NCBI GenBank assembly: GCA_027943335.1
Contig: BSBK01007029.1
Location: forward strand, 1,178,001 to 1,242,000
Length of the DNA stretch: 64,000 nucleotides
Direction: 5' to 3'
Origin: Chamaecyparis obtusa
Taxonomy: Eukaryota; Streptophyta; Pinopsida; Cupressales; Cupressaceae
A program made the translations under genes and the position numbers. Positions 1 to 13,200 of the stretch are shown one piece after another (position 1 is the first letter of the stretch; the number at the start of each line of letters is the position of its first letter). Below the pieces are notes generated by a model. That model worked only from the letters and a program-made list of their open reading frames with translations, was not told the origin of the DNA and ran no database searches.

Positions 1-340
1 CCCTTATATGGTCTATATATATATATATAAAATTCTATTAGGGATAAGGAATCCTTATATGGTCTATATATATATATGTATGTATGTATGTATGTATCCA
101 TACATACAATACATAGGTATATAAATCTGTTAATAATAGTGAAATCAGAATTACACACACACACACACATATGTTAATAATAGTGAAATCAGATTATATA
201 TATGTGTGTGTGTGTGTTAATAATAGTGAAATTAGAATTATAGATCAGTTATGTTGTATACATACATACATACATACATGCATATAAAATAGTGATATCA
301 GAATTATATATCAGTTATGTTGTATTATATATACATACAG
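1..340. repeat. Microsatellite cluster (TA)n, (TATG)n, (CA)n, (CATA)n
   Basis: Short alternating runs: TA at 16-30, TATG/TGTA near 80-98, CA near 154-166, GTGTGT near 203-216 and CATA near 260-285. A short phrase, ttaataatagtgaaatcaga, recurs between them. Looks like slippage-generated low-complexity DNA. Confidence 0.85.
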
Positions 341-1220
341 AATGCATGAGATATTAATGTATGTAGCCAATTCCATGATCACTTGCTATAGCCCCTTAAG
401 AGGATATGTTGGTTTTGTTAGGGAGAGGCAGGGTAATTCCTCACAAGGTAGGTGAGTCGCAAGATGTGTAAGGACATGTATTTCCATTGCCTTGAGGGAA
501 AAGTCCCGAGATGGGTATGATCATGCATTCCCATTACCTTGAGGGAGCCTGCTTGTTGATGGTGTCTAAGCACCTTATGATATGTAAATCCCTATCCTCC
601 TTAGGGTTGATGTTTAGGAGATAAGTAAGGAATTAGGGCTTAAGTATGTTAACTGTCAAATGTATTATGAATCCTTAATTGTTTAATCTGATTTAAATGC
701 ACAGTGATGTATGTTAATTACTGGAAATTGGCAAGCCTCCTAGTAGGGAACATTATAGAGACTAAGTAAATTGCCATTTCCAAGTGCAATCCAAACACTA
801 GTTGGGAATTTTAGGGTAAATCAAGTAAAGTTCCAATAGGGGACATTACATGGTGCACTGCCATAAGATTTGTGAGTCCTCAGGTGTAATTTCCATGATC
901 TCTTGGGACTATTATTGTCTCCTTGGCTACTTTGTTTGTGTCCTCCTGACCAGCCTCTATGGAATCAATATTCCTTTGCATGCGCTTGTTGCCTTCACCA
1001 CCCATTCTGCATATCTTGATTAACCTTCGTTTGATTCAATTTTGCAATTCTAATTTGCTTTCAATTTCCCCATGTGTCGTACTCCTGCCTCCATTTGTCA
1101 TTTTGTTTAAGGTTTAGGGTTTTTTTTGGTCGTGAGCCGTTTTAATTTATTAGCTATTTGTAATATTAGCTTTTTACCCTTTTTGTCCATTTCGGTGTAT
1201 CGTTTTTTTCTAATTTTGGA

Positions 1221-1369
1221 TGAATGTATTGTATTTCCTTTATATGCATATTTCATTTGACTCCCTTCTTTTAGCATCCACGGTGTCCTATTGCGTGTTA
1301 AGTACACAATGTGCTTATACTCAGAATATGAGTAACAACTATGAATGTCAATCAGCTTTTGTTCTAATC
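1221..1369 (+). repeat. Direct duplication, copy 1
   Basis: A block containing tttcctttatatgcatattt and acaatgtgcttatactcaga recurs about 335 bp downstream at 1557-1695 in the same orientation, with many substitutions and small indels. Origin unknown; no coding potential. Confidence 0.8.
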
Positions 1370-1556
1370 GAAGAGACTTTTCTTTTCTAACATAGTCTCA
1401 TTTAATAGACAAGACAACTCATTTATGGGTATTATCGGGAGGTAGTATGGTTGAGAAGTATGCTTGTACGGAAAATGAATGAGTGAGAACGAGCATGACT
1501 TACTTGTTTGGGGGGGGAAATAGATATGTGGCCAGTAAGCAGGAGAAACTTCCTAA

Positions 1557-1695
1557 ATGAATGTGTACCGTGTTTCCTTTATATGCATATTTCATTTGCT
1601 CTCCTTTTAGCATCCATGGTGTCCTGTTGTGTGTTCAGTATGCAATGTGCTTATACTCAGAATATGACTGAGTATCAGTTAGCTTTTGTTTTAAT
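1557..1695 (+). repeat. Direct duplication, copy 2
   Basis: Second copy of the block at 1221-1369. The two copies share the same order of short identical words and end at gcttttgtt(c/t)taat. Confidence 0.8.
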
Positions 1696-3806
1696 ATAAC
1701 AGACCTTTATAAATATTAAGTTTTAACTGAATTTTTAACAAGAAGTGTGATTTTATCTATATGCATTGAACAGATCAATCTGATTACGTCATTACCCATG
1801 CCTACACATATAGGGAACAAGAAAAAGTTGTCCAGTGTTTTGAGCTTGTAGACTGATATGTCTCCACCTAGGTTGACTAATGAAAGCTAACAACTTCAGC
1901 AGGCATGGATCTATTGCAAAATTCTATACAGGGGAATGAGGCTTGATAATTTTCAGGTCTGTCCCCACTAAAGGAAATAAAAAGCTGTTTCAGGGAAACA
2001 TATTCTATCTGTACTCTTTTGGTTTCTGATTCATTGCTTTCTACCTTGTCAGCCATGCAGAGGTACTTTTAACTTTTTGAGACACATCTACTATGTCCAG
2101 GATTTTATGAAAAATTAGCTTCTAAGAAGAAACCTTTCATTTTTAATGCCCCATTTTGGTTTCATCTTTCAATAACACTATGCTACATTAAACTTTACCT
2201 CGTTGGGGTCACCACTCTGGGGACTTTTGAGAATGTCGTTTTGCTGCGGATATATTATACTTCAAGTAACGTGGACGAGGATTAACTATTGAAAATTTAT
2301 GCTGTTATATTTATTATTGAACTCAAGCTAGCTTTATATGATTGAAAATTGTTGCAACAAAAAGCAGCTTTAAAGCCCATCAGGATTCAATGTATAATAT
2401 CCACTTAAGCAACTGCGAAAGATACATGGAGTTATAAAGAGATGTTGGATAGCCAATTAAAGGTGTTAGTTATTAGTGGGCAAGATGAATATAGGATTGC
2501 TTTTTTGAAAATTATCCAATATTATTTCTCTTAATAATTTATGTTTCACTCTATGTACTGGTTAAAGTCTGTTAACATTAAAGATTATGATGTGCACCTG
2601 TTTCAAAATGATGTATGTTTCCATTGACCTATTTTAATAACCCATGTATCAGCATGTGCGGATATGCATCTTTTACCTACACCATTAATAGTATTTATGT
2701 CATATCCATATTAGCTTGACCTATTTTGATCACTTGTGGACATTAGTATATTTTATCTCTACTGGTTCTCTGTTTGAGGTAGAATTGAAAACTTAGGGTA
2801 GGACTATAGGATCTGATTCCTCCTTTCCTGGCTAAAATTGTAGTGGCATGCCCTTTTCTTGTTTTTTGTCCAATTATCTATAATATATTACAAACGCTAG
2901 AGGAACATAGCCATTATTTTTCCCTTCTTAATTGTTTGATAGAAGTTGAACATTTTTCTGCTGCTTTTATTAAGTTCCCATGTTTGAAGCGTAGTCTATG
3001 GAGGATAGAGGGCCTGATGGAAAGATGTTGCCAACAGCCCTGTGATTATCCCAGTGGTGCCATTGAAGATGGATATATGGATTTGCTCAGTGGATATTGT
3101 TGAATAGAATAAGAAGCCTTATGAATCAAAAGTGGTCTCATACAATCTGTACAATTTTTCATCTGCCACAAATTCTTGGTGAAGAATTCAATATTGCTGT
3201 GTACCCACTCAACTTTGAGAATCAAGTTTCAGGCATTTGATTTTGGTCTGGTAAGATTGATTAACTGGTTCCATGGACTAGGCTTCCTAATTTGTCTTTG
3301 CAGGTTCTACCAAGTAACGTAGGAACTTTTTTTAGTAAAAAATCATCATTGTGATCTGGTAATTTTTTTTTGCTACAGCTTTTTAGGAGAGCTAATAAAA
3401 CATTGTCAGTAAATATCTTGGGAGGAAATTTGATGAAAATTTACACAATCTTTTAAGCAGGTTTCTTAAGCAACAAACATCTCCAGAAATAACTGGAAAG
3501 TTTCATTCTAAACAAAAGCTGCTGTAACTTTTATGGACTATGTAAACATCATGTCTATTAGTTTAGATAATTTCACCATAATGTCTACACAATCAACTGT
3601 TGCGGAATTTAAAGAGTTAAACTTTTGAAATGCCATGGCAACATTTCTTTTACCTAACTAATTTAGCTGCACCTAGAGATTGCAGAAACCAATTAGCACA
3701 CAAACTCCAATCTAACTCTGACAATCATTTGATTGACAACTTTATGGTCTGCAATGCTTACTTGTTCTCATACTTTGTATGTGTTATACATGCAATACAG
3801 ATAACC

Positions 3807-4227
3807 ATGGCCTCCCTAGAGGTTATAGATCTAAGCAGTGATGAAGAGGACTGCATGATTGACACAAGTGCTGAAGCTGAGGTGGCAGAGGCTACATTCC
3901 CAGGTTCAGGTAAAGATAGCAGGAAGAGTTATTGTGTACCTGAGACTCCCAAACTCGAAGCAATTGAACAGCCTTTTAATGAGGCAGATTCTGCTAAAGG
4001 AGATCCTTTAATAGTGAATCCAATTAAACAGGTTCACAATCTTAGTGCGCAGGCTCATAATTCTAGTACACAGTTTGATCACAGAGGTCTAGTGCAAATA
4101 CCACACAGAGATGTCCAGCGATCAAGTTCTGGATGGCAACAACATTCTGCAGAAACTGGATTATGCAGAGAATTTTGGAAAGCTGGTGATTATGATGTTC
4201 GATCAACTGGGAAAACAACCCTCCAAA
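3807..4227 (+). CDS. MORC: MORC exon 1 (start codon)
   Basis: The ATG at 3807 sits in ataaccATGGcc and opens MASLEVIDLSSDEED, the acidic N-terminus usual for plant MORC proteins. The frame is open upstream to an ATG at 3630, but that extension looks like untranslated leader and matches nothing. The exon ends with CREFWKAGDYDV and a short tail before the donor GTATTA at 4228. It contributes 140 codons plus one base, and the phase matches exon 2. The 5' UTR and promoter could not be located. Confidence 0.88.
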
Positions 4228-7200
4228 GTATTAATTCTCTTCAACTTATGCTACCTTATAATGTTCTGTGATTCTGTCCATTCTATCCACTTTTATAATC
4301 ATATGTATGCTTTGTTGAATTCCATTTCCATTCGATATTTCTTTGCTAGGTATTAACAATTTTTTATATGTAAAATCTCATTTTATGGTCCAGATGGCAT
4401 GGATCATGTTCGTGTCCATCCTAAATTTCTTCATTCTAATGCCACTTCTCATAAGTGGGCACTTGGAGGTACACTTGCAAATGATTCGTTCTGTAGCATG
4501 TTGATATTTTGGAGGTTATTTAATATTAAACCTTAAGTGTGAAGATGTATATTTCTGACATTCTCTTGTTTGTGTTTTTTTTTTAATATGGTGCATAGCC
4601 ATAGCAGAGCTTCTTGATAACTCAGTAGATGAGGTAACCTTTTTTTAGAGTTTTTTTTTTTCCAAAATGTGCTGTCTTTTCCCCCATTTCTGTTCATGCT
4701 TTCTTCTGAATCTTTATTTAACCAGTTTGATGGAGGTTGTTAAACACAATTTTCTGCTCGATAGGTTGCAGTTTATTGGTTTTTATACCTTGTTCTTCAA
4801 TTAATGATTGCTCATATCATTGCTTGTCTGCATATTTTTGAAAGCAGATAAACAATGGAGCTACATTTGTCAATGTGGACAAGATAGCGTGCCCACGAGA
4901 TAACAGTGCTGCTTTACTTGTTCAAGGTATTTTGCAATCTAAATGAATCTGTGTGCTAATTTTTTTTATAATAAACTATAAAGTTTATTAGATTTGTGTT
5001 GTGAGGTTTTTCTAACATCAAGTGGTGACTTATTAATGTTAAAGATGATGGAGGAGGAATGGACCCTGATTGCATACGGCAATGCATGAGCTTGGGGTAT
5101 TCACGGAAGAACACTAATACCACGATTGGTCAATGTATGTGGTGAATTTTCTATATATTATTGTTTCTAAATTGTGTTTTTACCTTGCTTTTGCAACCGA
5201 TTTTTTTCAATCTAAAACTCTTGTAGAAGGATCGATTTTGTAATTTTCAGATGGAAATGGGTTCAAGACAAGCACAATGAGATTGGGAGCTGATGTCATA
5301 GTTTTCAGCACATGCAATCATAACAGGTTTGTATGTTATAATATGCCATTCTAGTCTGTTCAAAGGGCATCTTTGTAAAATTTGGTTTACGTTGACATTT
5401 TACTGTCTTGAGTTCATTTGTACTTATGTGAGATGGATAAGTAGACTTAGTAATCGGCTATAGGTGTACAAGTGCATACATGATTTGTAATGGTATTGAA
5501 ATTATAGTTTTGACATCCATATGAAAGCTCCACAGGATTTAATTTATTTACCTGATATTGACACTTTCTTGAGATTATATCAACTAATTGTATCCCACCA
5601 GGCAAATCTGAACATAATAATATAAACCTATATGAGGATGCAGGATGATAGTGAAACCATAGCATTGCGTATCCAGTTAATAAATTTGACTTGGAATTAT
5701 ATGCCTATGTTATACAGTTGATCTTTTCTATCTGCTATGAAACATTGATCTATTTCTTGTTAATATGTTTCACACACCTAGCTGTGATTATTTAAAGTCT
5801 GTACATTATCTGTCCGTTGACCACCTGAACTGCTTAGACATCACAAGGTGTAATAACACAGAAGTTAATATGTGACATGTGGAAGTTTTATTAAAAATGT
5901 CTAGAAAAGCTTTTGACTTGAATAAAAGTATGGCATACTTCTATAGAACTAGAAGGTATGCGTTTTTGGTTCCCCTTCAATGCGATGTTTCTGTTTAGGT
6001 TTACAAGAGTTCTTATAGATCTGTCTTTAGGTCTCTTTTGCAGATATTTTTATTACCTATTTATTTATGTATTGAATAAAATAGCTAATAGTCTTCAATG
6101 TATTTGCATGTATGTTAACTAACATTATCCCGTGTTTTTCTTTGCATATTTTATGAACTTGCCTTTCACTTAGACAGGTTGCCCCTAATAGGTAATAATC
6201 TAGCCAATGTGAAAGGAATCATTAGATTGCAAAGTATTGCCATATTTACTTAATAAGCAATAAAGGCATTCACAAAAGACACTAGACAAACATCCATAAG
6301 AACTCTTACAAACCTAAACAGAAAAAGTACATTCAAGGGGAAATCAAACCCTATATCTCCTACAGAAATATGACATACTTTTAGCTAAGCTCCTGTATTA
6401 GAATTGGGCATGGATACAGTACGTTGGTAGGACAAATCTCTTTTCAGGCATTGGGTATGTTTTGGGTACTTTAATTAAGTTTAGAATGCTATGTATCATG
6501 ATTAAGTTTAGAATGCTATATATCATACATATGCTAAACAAAACCATTACAAATTTCAAAATTTGAAATATACTATTCTAATTTAACTTAGTAATTCAAT
6601 ATCAGAAGGATCAAATTTGGATGTCATGAAAGATAATCATTGTTCTTTTTTTAAATAATACAATTACCAATCAATAATCAGCACATCATAAAGACCAAAA
6701 TCATCATCATTATTAGCATTAGTTTAAGTAGATTAGGTGAAGCACATGGATCTTCACTACCACCTGGGCCAAAATTATGCCTTCTACATGTCTCACCAAA
6801 ATTTGAAGCTTGTGCAATAGAAGAAAAATTAAGGTCAGTTCTCTCTAGTTCTAGATTCTACAAATTTGTTACCCCCTTTTTGTACTCATCATCTTTGTGA
6901 CAAAGAAGGTGCAAGTTGGAATGCATTCATATTAACTCTTATTTATTTGATTGTAATCAATTGTACTTCATTGAGTAGATGAAGTATGTACTCCAATTTC
7001 ATTCATATGAAGAAGAACTAACAACCTATTGAAGCAAAGGAAGCTCTTGTTAGAGTTGTTAAAGTTAATAAATTGTAAATCAAGCTTCTAATTAGAAATT
7101 AATGTTTTTTTAGATGAAAAAAATCAAATTTAGAGAGTGGGCAAAAATTTATATACTTACTTGGTGATAACATTTTGATTGCAAGAGCTTGGAGGTGTGG

Positions 7201-10200
7201 CAATTTTAAATTTAAGGCCATTGAATTACCACTAAGAGAGAGTATCCTTCCTATACATTTATTTGATTGTAATCAATTGTACTTCATTGAGTTGATGAAG
7301 TATGTACTCCAATTTTACTCATATGAAGAAGAACTAACAACCTATTGAAGCAAAGGAAGCTCTTGTTAGAGTTGTTAAAGTTAATAAATTGTAAATCAAG
7401 CTTCTAATTAGAAATTAATGTTTTTTTAGATGAAAAAAAATCAAATTTAGAGAATGGGCAAAAATTTATATACTTACTTGGTGATAACATTTTGATTGCA
7501 AGAGCTTGGAGGTGTGGCAATTTATGGCCATTGAATTACCACTAAGAGTGAGTATCCTTCCTATACTTAGTATGGAGAGAGGAAATACTTTGGCCAATGT
7601 AGGAAGCGAAATAAACAAACTCACTTCTAATTGTATCTTCCATTTCAGGATCAAGAAAGAGATTAGTAAGTGCTTTCCTGAACCCTTCTCTAACTTCTGT
7701 ATTATGATAAGGCAGCACCCTTGTTGGCTAGCATTGAGATTATTGCAAGAATCTCTATGTTGTAATATTCGGGAGTCAATGTGAAGGCAAGACGATGGAG
7801 TGGGGTTATCATTTTGTTTCACAACTCAACACTAATTGATTGCATCTCTTTGAAGAAAGTTTCTTTAGGATCTTGTCTTTTGCATTTATGATGGATTTTA
7901 TCCTCCTAGTTATTGACTCGATGCCATTGTAAACTTTACCCAAGCATGGCTTATCAGTATAGTAAAATGAATCATACTTATGATGGGCTTGCTGAAACTT
8001 GAAAGATATTCCGCACAATTCCATCAAGTGTCATTTAGAATCTTTCACTTTACATTTTCTGGGCTCCCAGTGTTGGATCGCTTCCATATGGACCATGATT
8101 GGCTAATGACCATGCTAGAAAGCACCTTCACACCTTCAAAGTCATCTCAAGAAGATAGCATTGGATGCAAATTTAGGCTCAACCTATTAAGAAAAACATA
8201 AAAAACAAAGCAGAATGTATATATCAATTTTTCGAAAATAAAATTTTAAAGTAAAATAAAAAATTAAAATCTTGTATTGTTTAAATCATCTTTAATAGCT
8301 CTACTCAAGAATGATTTACAACTGGCCTACGACATGTGGTGGCACGTAATGAACACTTCAATCGCTTTGGCCTTTATGTAGACATCTTTGATTCAATCTA
8401 TTTTTCTACCCAATTTCTATAGCTTGAGGTTGAGTTTGAGCACAACAAAGACGCCCAATATATATGTGAGAATTGTGCCTCAACCAACATACTAGCAGCT
8501 CTACAATTTTTCTGTTTTGTATGTTATGACTTGGACAATACTTTTGAAGACTCACTTATTGAATTCACTGTATAAGGATGCCAACAATTAATTGTGTATT
8601 CTTATCCACTCCTCACAATCCATAACTTTTTAAAACATTGCTCCTTTAGGGCACATTGCAATCACATTGATTAATGTCTTATTTCTGGCATCTTTTCACA
8701 CATTAGAAATGATAGACACCCCTGTTTCTTTCCATGAGGCCCTCCTGCAAGCCAATGAAATCTCTATATGTTTGACCTCTTGTAATGATCCCTATTCTTT
8801 AAAATGAGATAATAATAAATTAAAATATAAAATAAATATAATAATAAAATATAAAATGAAAGTTTAATTTTATCTATTGTCAAGGATCATGTGAAGAATC
8901 ATGACCATTGAAGGGAAAGATATATGAAAGACACCAAACAAGGAGAAGTAAGCACCATACAAAGAATTCATTTTATATTTGATTTTACTCCTTATGGAGT
9001 ATTAACTACAGTTAGGCCAACCTAAGGATGAAATCTCAAATAGGTCTGGAATTGGAGGAGGAAAGCCTGCAATTCCTAAGGTTGATCTTACATGGAATCA
9101 ATATTGTGCAAATCTGAGTTTGAATTAAAATACCTTTACAACCAGCAGCAGATTGTGACAGAAAAGGATCTTTAGTGAGAAATAAATCATTGCAGGAGGT
9201 CTAGTTAACCAACCACTAGAAATAGATATTTTGATCATTTTAAATCATTTTCTGAGTATTAAATCTAATAAATAGAATTAATTATTAGCAGTAATTTCTG
9301 CATCATATGGATTTGATGAAGAGCACATGGTTATACTGGTGGGGTGGCGATGTGAATCAGTATAACAATGAATTTTACCAATTTAAATTTTTTCAGTCAC
9401 AATAGCATTATTGACTAACTTTGAACAATCATGCACATGAGAAGAAGAACACACTAACAAAATGTTTATGTGGAAACCCTAATGGGAAAAACCATGGCAA
9501 ATTAATGGTTTTATTTTATTCTTCTTTTGCAATGTAGATACCAACCTACTAGAGGCTCCAACCCCTAACTTAGTTTGTGAGCACCAATCCATTGGAAGCA
9601 CCACTCCCACAATTTGTAGGCATCAACCTACATTTGGAAGCACCAACTTAGTGAGAGACACCAATCTCTCCTTTGGGAATCACCAACTTCCAAATTATGG
9701 TTCCACCTTCAATGTTGCTTCCATTCTGCCAGAAGACTATTTTCACAAGTCTGCTATAATGCTGCTCTAATATCTCCTGCAAATCTGCTTATGAAAATTC
9801 TAACAATGACCTTGTATAATTTGCAGCCAATCCTCAATAATGGATGCAATTTCCCATATATATAGATTAATTATATATAGATATAGATATAAACATAGAC
9901 ATAGATATCCTATATATATATATATGTATGTATGTATGTATGTATTGGTCGTTAATAGTATTGTATTTTATTACTTTAAAAAAAAATAGTACATCTTTAC
10001 ATCATGTTCTTCCAAATATGAGACCAGTGATTCCAAGTTCCAACTGCCACTGGACACCAAAAAATTACAGGGACATACTTCGACTTCCCTGAGACAAAAA
10101 AGTACCAAATTCCTACACCATTTGACTGTTTTTCCTTCACTCAATGCTTTTGTTTCCCCAGTACGATAAACTCCCCATTAATACATTACTACTCCCCAGG

Positions 10201-13200
10201 ATTTGAAGCCATTAATGGCTGCATAAGAGAAATACGACACTATACCAGGAAACCAAAATCACACCTCAATTTTTCCAGGCGGTATCCATGGAGGAAACAA
10301 GCAGAAATATTCCCTTATTTCACAAAACCCTCCTGACAAACTACTATAAACATTTATACCCCTTTGTGTTCGATAAAATTTACACAAAAAATGCAGTCTA
10401 TCTATCTATCTATCTATATAAGAATTCCTTATGCCTAAAGAATTTAGATATGACATTCCGTAAATCAATATGAAACTCATAGGTAGGTTACATATTAAAT
10501 TGCTGTCTATTATGCTTGCCAGCAATAAATATATTTCATTTCCTTTCTCATCTCTTCCTTGTGAAGAGTATCAAATATATTTTATAATCTCTTCCTCAGA
10601 TATAATATATATATTCTCTCATTCCTTTGATGAATGCCAGATATAATGATAGAGGTGTGATCTTGGGTTAACCTTTCACTAAGTAATTTGCAGCTCTGGA
10701 TGAATGTTTAATTCTGGTAATTGTCTAGAATAACTAATGACTTAACCTTTCTTTGCCAAGCGATATGTGATCTCTTGAAGCTAATTAATGATTCTAATGA
10801 TGTAAGGATAATCAGATGAATGTACTGACTATGATGATCGTTCTTAATATACAGGTCCACCAGTATTAATGTAGTTAGGAATATCTGATAAGATATATGT
10901 CTGTATTGCATATCAATGCTAGATCAAAGTAATTGACGTCATACTTTCTTGCAGACGATCACGTTTGTTCATTTGTCAGGTATAATATACTTAATCGATA
11001 GATACAGGGGTGTTGATAATCGATTGTTCTTATATGCTTCATTGCCATATGAAGGTGTTTCATTCACTTATTAATATCAGTGTTTGTATTTACAGATTGT
11101 GTCTTGGATTAGGATTTAATGTGATTGTTGACCGTGTGATAGTTGATCCTGTACATTAATGGTGCTCTTATTTATACCACTCTATTAATATATCGATGTT
11201 TTATGCCAAGTGCCATTTTTCTTTACCATTGATTGCAACTTATATTTCTGACTTTTATATCTCTTGTAATTATATTATATTATAATTTATTTATTCATTT
11301 ATTTCACAGATTATCCATAGTTTTTTCAACCTCTGTTTTTCCTTATCAATAACTCTGTGCATTGCATCTTTTGTAATAAACTTAAGAGCCACTGGGACCT
11401 TGTTCGCTTCTTGACATTTGGAGTTTTCTGGTTGCTCCATCAATCTCAAAAGCAGCTTCTTTAGAAACATCTACCTCATCATTGAATACTAAAGATTTCT
11501 TGTAGTTCTTCTTTGCTTCCTTACTTACACTTATCATTTGAATAGCCCTTCTTTTTTTTAAAAGGATGATACATTTGCACAGTTTATAGGGTTTGCAGAG
11601 ACTTCCAATGCACTGTCTTTTATGCAGGCATTGACAATCAGAAGCCCAGGAAACACAAGAATAAAAGCAATCCTATCAAATTTTTAGCATAACATATAAC
11701 AAAAAGATCTATTACACAAAACAACCCTCAATAGAAAAACAAGGGTAACAAATCATAGAAACAAATCAAGGAAGATTATGGGCACAACATAAGAGAAGAA
11801 GAAGGAGAGCAAGTGAGGATGACTTTTTGTCTTCCTAAGGTTGTAACTCCTCCCTCCTATCTAAAATGAGATGATTTTTCTGTCAAGTATCATGTTTTCT
11901 TATTTTTATTTTATTTGGTCAGTTCCAATAGAAGAAGACTGCTTTACTTTCGAGTTCTATTTTCTGATGAATCCTTTGCTGATGCCTTCACAGGAATGCA
12001 TTGTAAATATGCAATAATTGACTGATATTATGTGCTTTTGGTATTAGTAAGTTGCATAACTTTACTGTTTTTATGAATTTCAGCATTATAACCCAAAGTA
12101 TTGGACTTCTTTCGTACACCTTCTTAAGGGAAACTGGACATGAAGATATTGTGGTCCCAATGGTAATAACCAAAAGTACAATCTTTTCTTTTGATTTAAG
12201 AACCACAATTTTTATCTAGTTGAGTTGTGGAAATCTGTAGTGTGTGCCACTTTCAGATTACCATCATATACATTGCTTGATGTTTTTATTTGCTATAATG
12301 TTTTGTAGCAAGCCCTGATATATTTTCAAATCTAACTTTAGGTGGATTATGAAACACCTCTTGGTGGACAACGGAAAAGATTGATTCGTTCCAATCCAGA
12401 GGATTGGTCTCACAATTTATCAACGCTATTGCAATGGTCTCCTTACACATCAGAATCTGATCTACTCAAACAAGTAAGATACACATATTATTAATCTAGA
12501 ATTTTCCAGAACAGAGTTTTCAAGTGCTTGAAGGTTGTGCCTGTGTGAATGTGCTACTCTTATTACAGTAATAAAATTGCTGATATTGCTGTGGAGATTA
12601 AATTATGTGGCTCTGGTCTTCATATCTAATTTTGTTACCCATTTAGAATGTTATCACGATTCAAGCTTGGAAGGTATTGTCAGCAGGTTTTTGATAGGAA
12701 CACCTTCTGAGACAATATGAGTGCAGGGAACATGGATTCTAGCCTTATCATTGTTCATTTTATTATTATGCATTCTATTTGGTATTAGTAATGAGGTTTG
12801 TTTCTGTTTTCTCCTCCAGTTCTGTATTTGCAGGACAAATCTCATAATTTTCTCTTTGCACCTTATTTAATGTATAATATATGAACTGTGATTTAACTTG
12901 TGGCATATCCTTGGAAGCCATTTCATCTAAATACTGATACAGAACTTTTCAATGTTTATTTCTATTGTACATTTTTTAAGGCAAATATGGCTGGATGGTA
13001 ACATTACAGGCTCCATTTCTGGTACAGACAGTGTCCAGTTTGGGCTGGCTTTTGTGATCGGGACAGATCACAGATGGCAGATCCTCATACAAAACAACTC
13101 AGTGAGAAACTATCTTATATGCTAGCTGACCCCTATGTTTGGTGCCAAGACAATGATACGTAAAAGAAAGTCTAATTTGCTCAAAGTAAATGATAATGAT

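Larger units (their letters stand above)
341..3806 (+). other. Upstream region of MORC, no gene recognised
   Basis: No coding segment with family resemblance was seen on either strand. Short open frames at 1508-1699 and 2843-3103 have no recognisable motif and AT-rich, non-coding composition. The segment probably holds the promoter and 5' UTR of the MORC gene, but no TATA box or transcription start could be assigned with confidence. Confidence 0.6.

Noticed and set aside
3630..3806. Upstream in-frame ATG extension of MORC
   Set aside because: The 59 extra residues match no family feature, while the ATG at 3807 has better context and starts the typical acidic N-terminus.
3630..4271. Uninterrupted 213-codon protein
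   Set aside because: The last 73 or so codons before 4271 include intron sequence after the donor at 4228, and the first 59 are leader.
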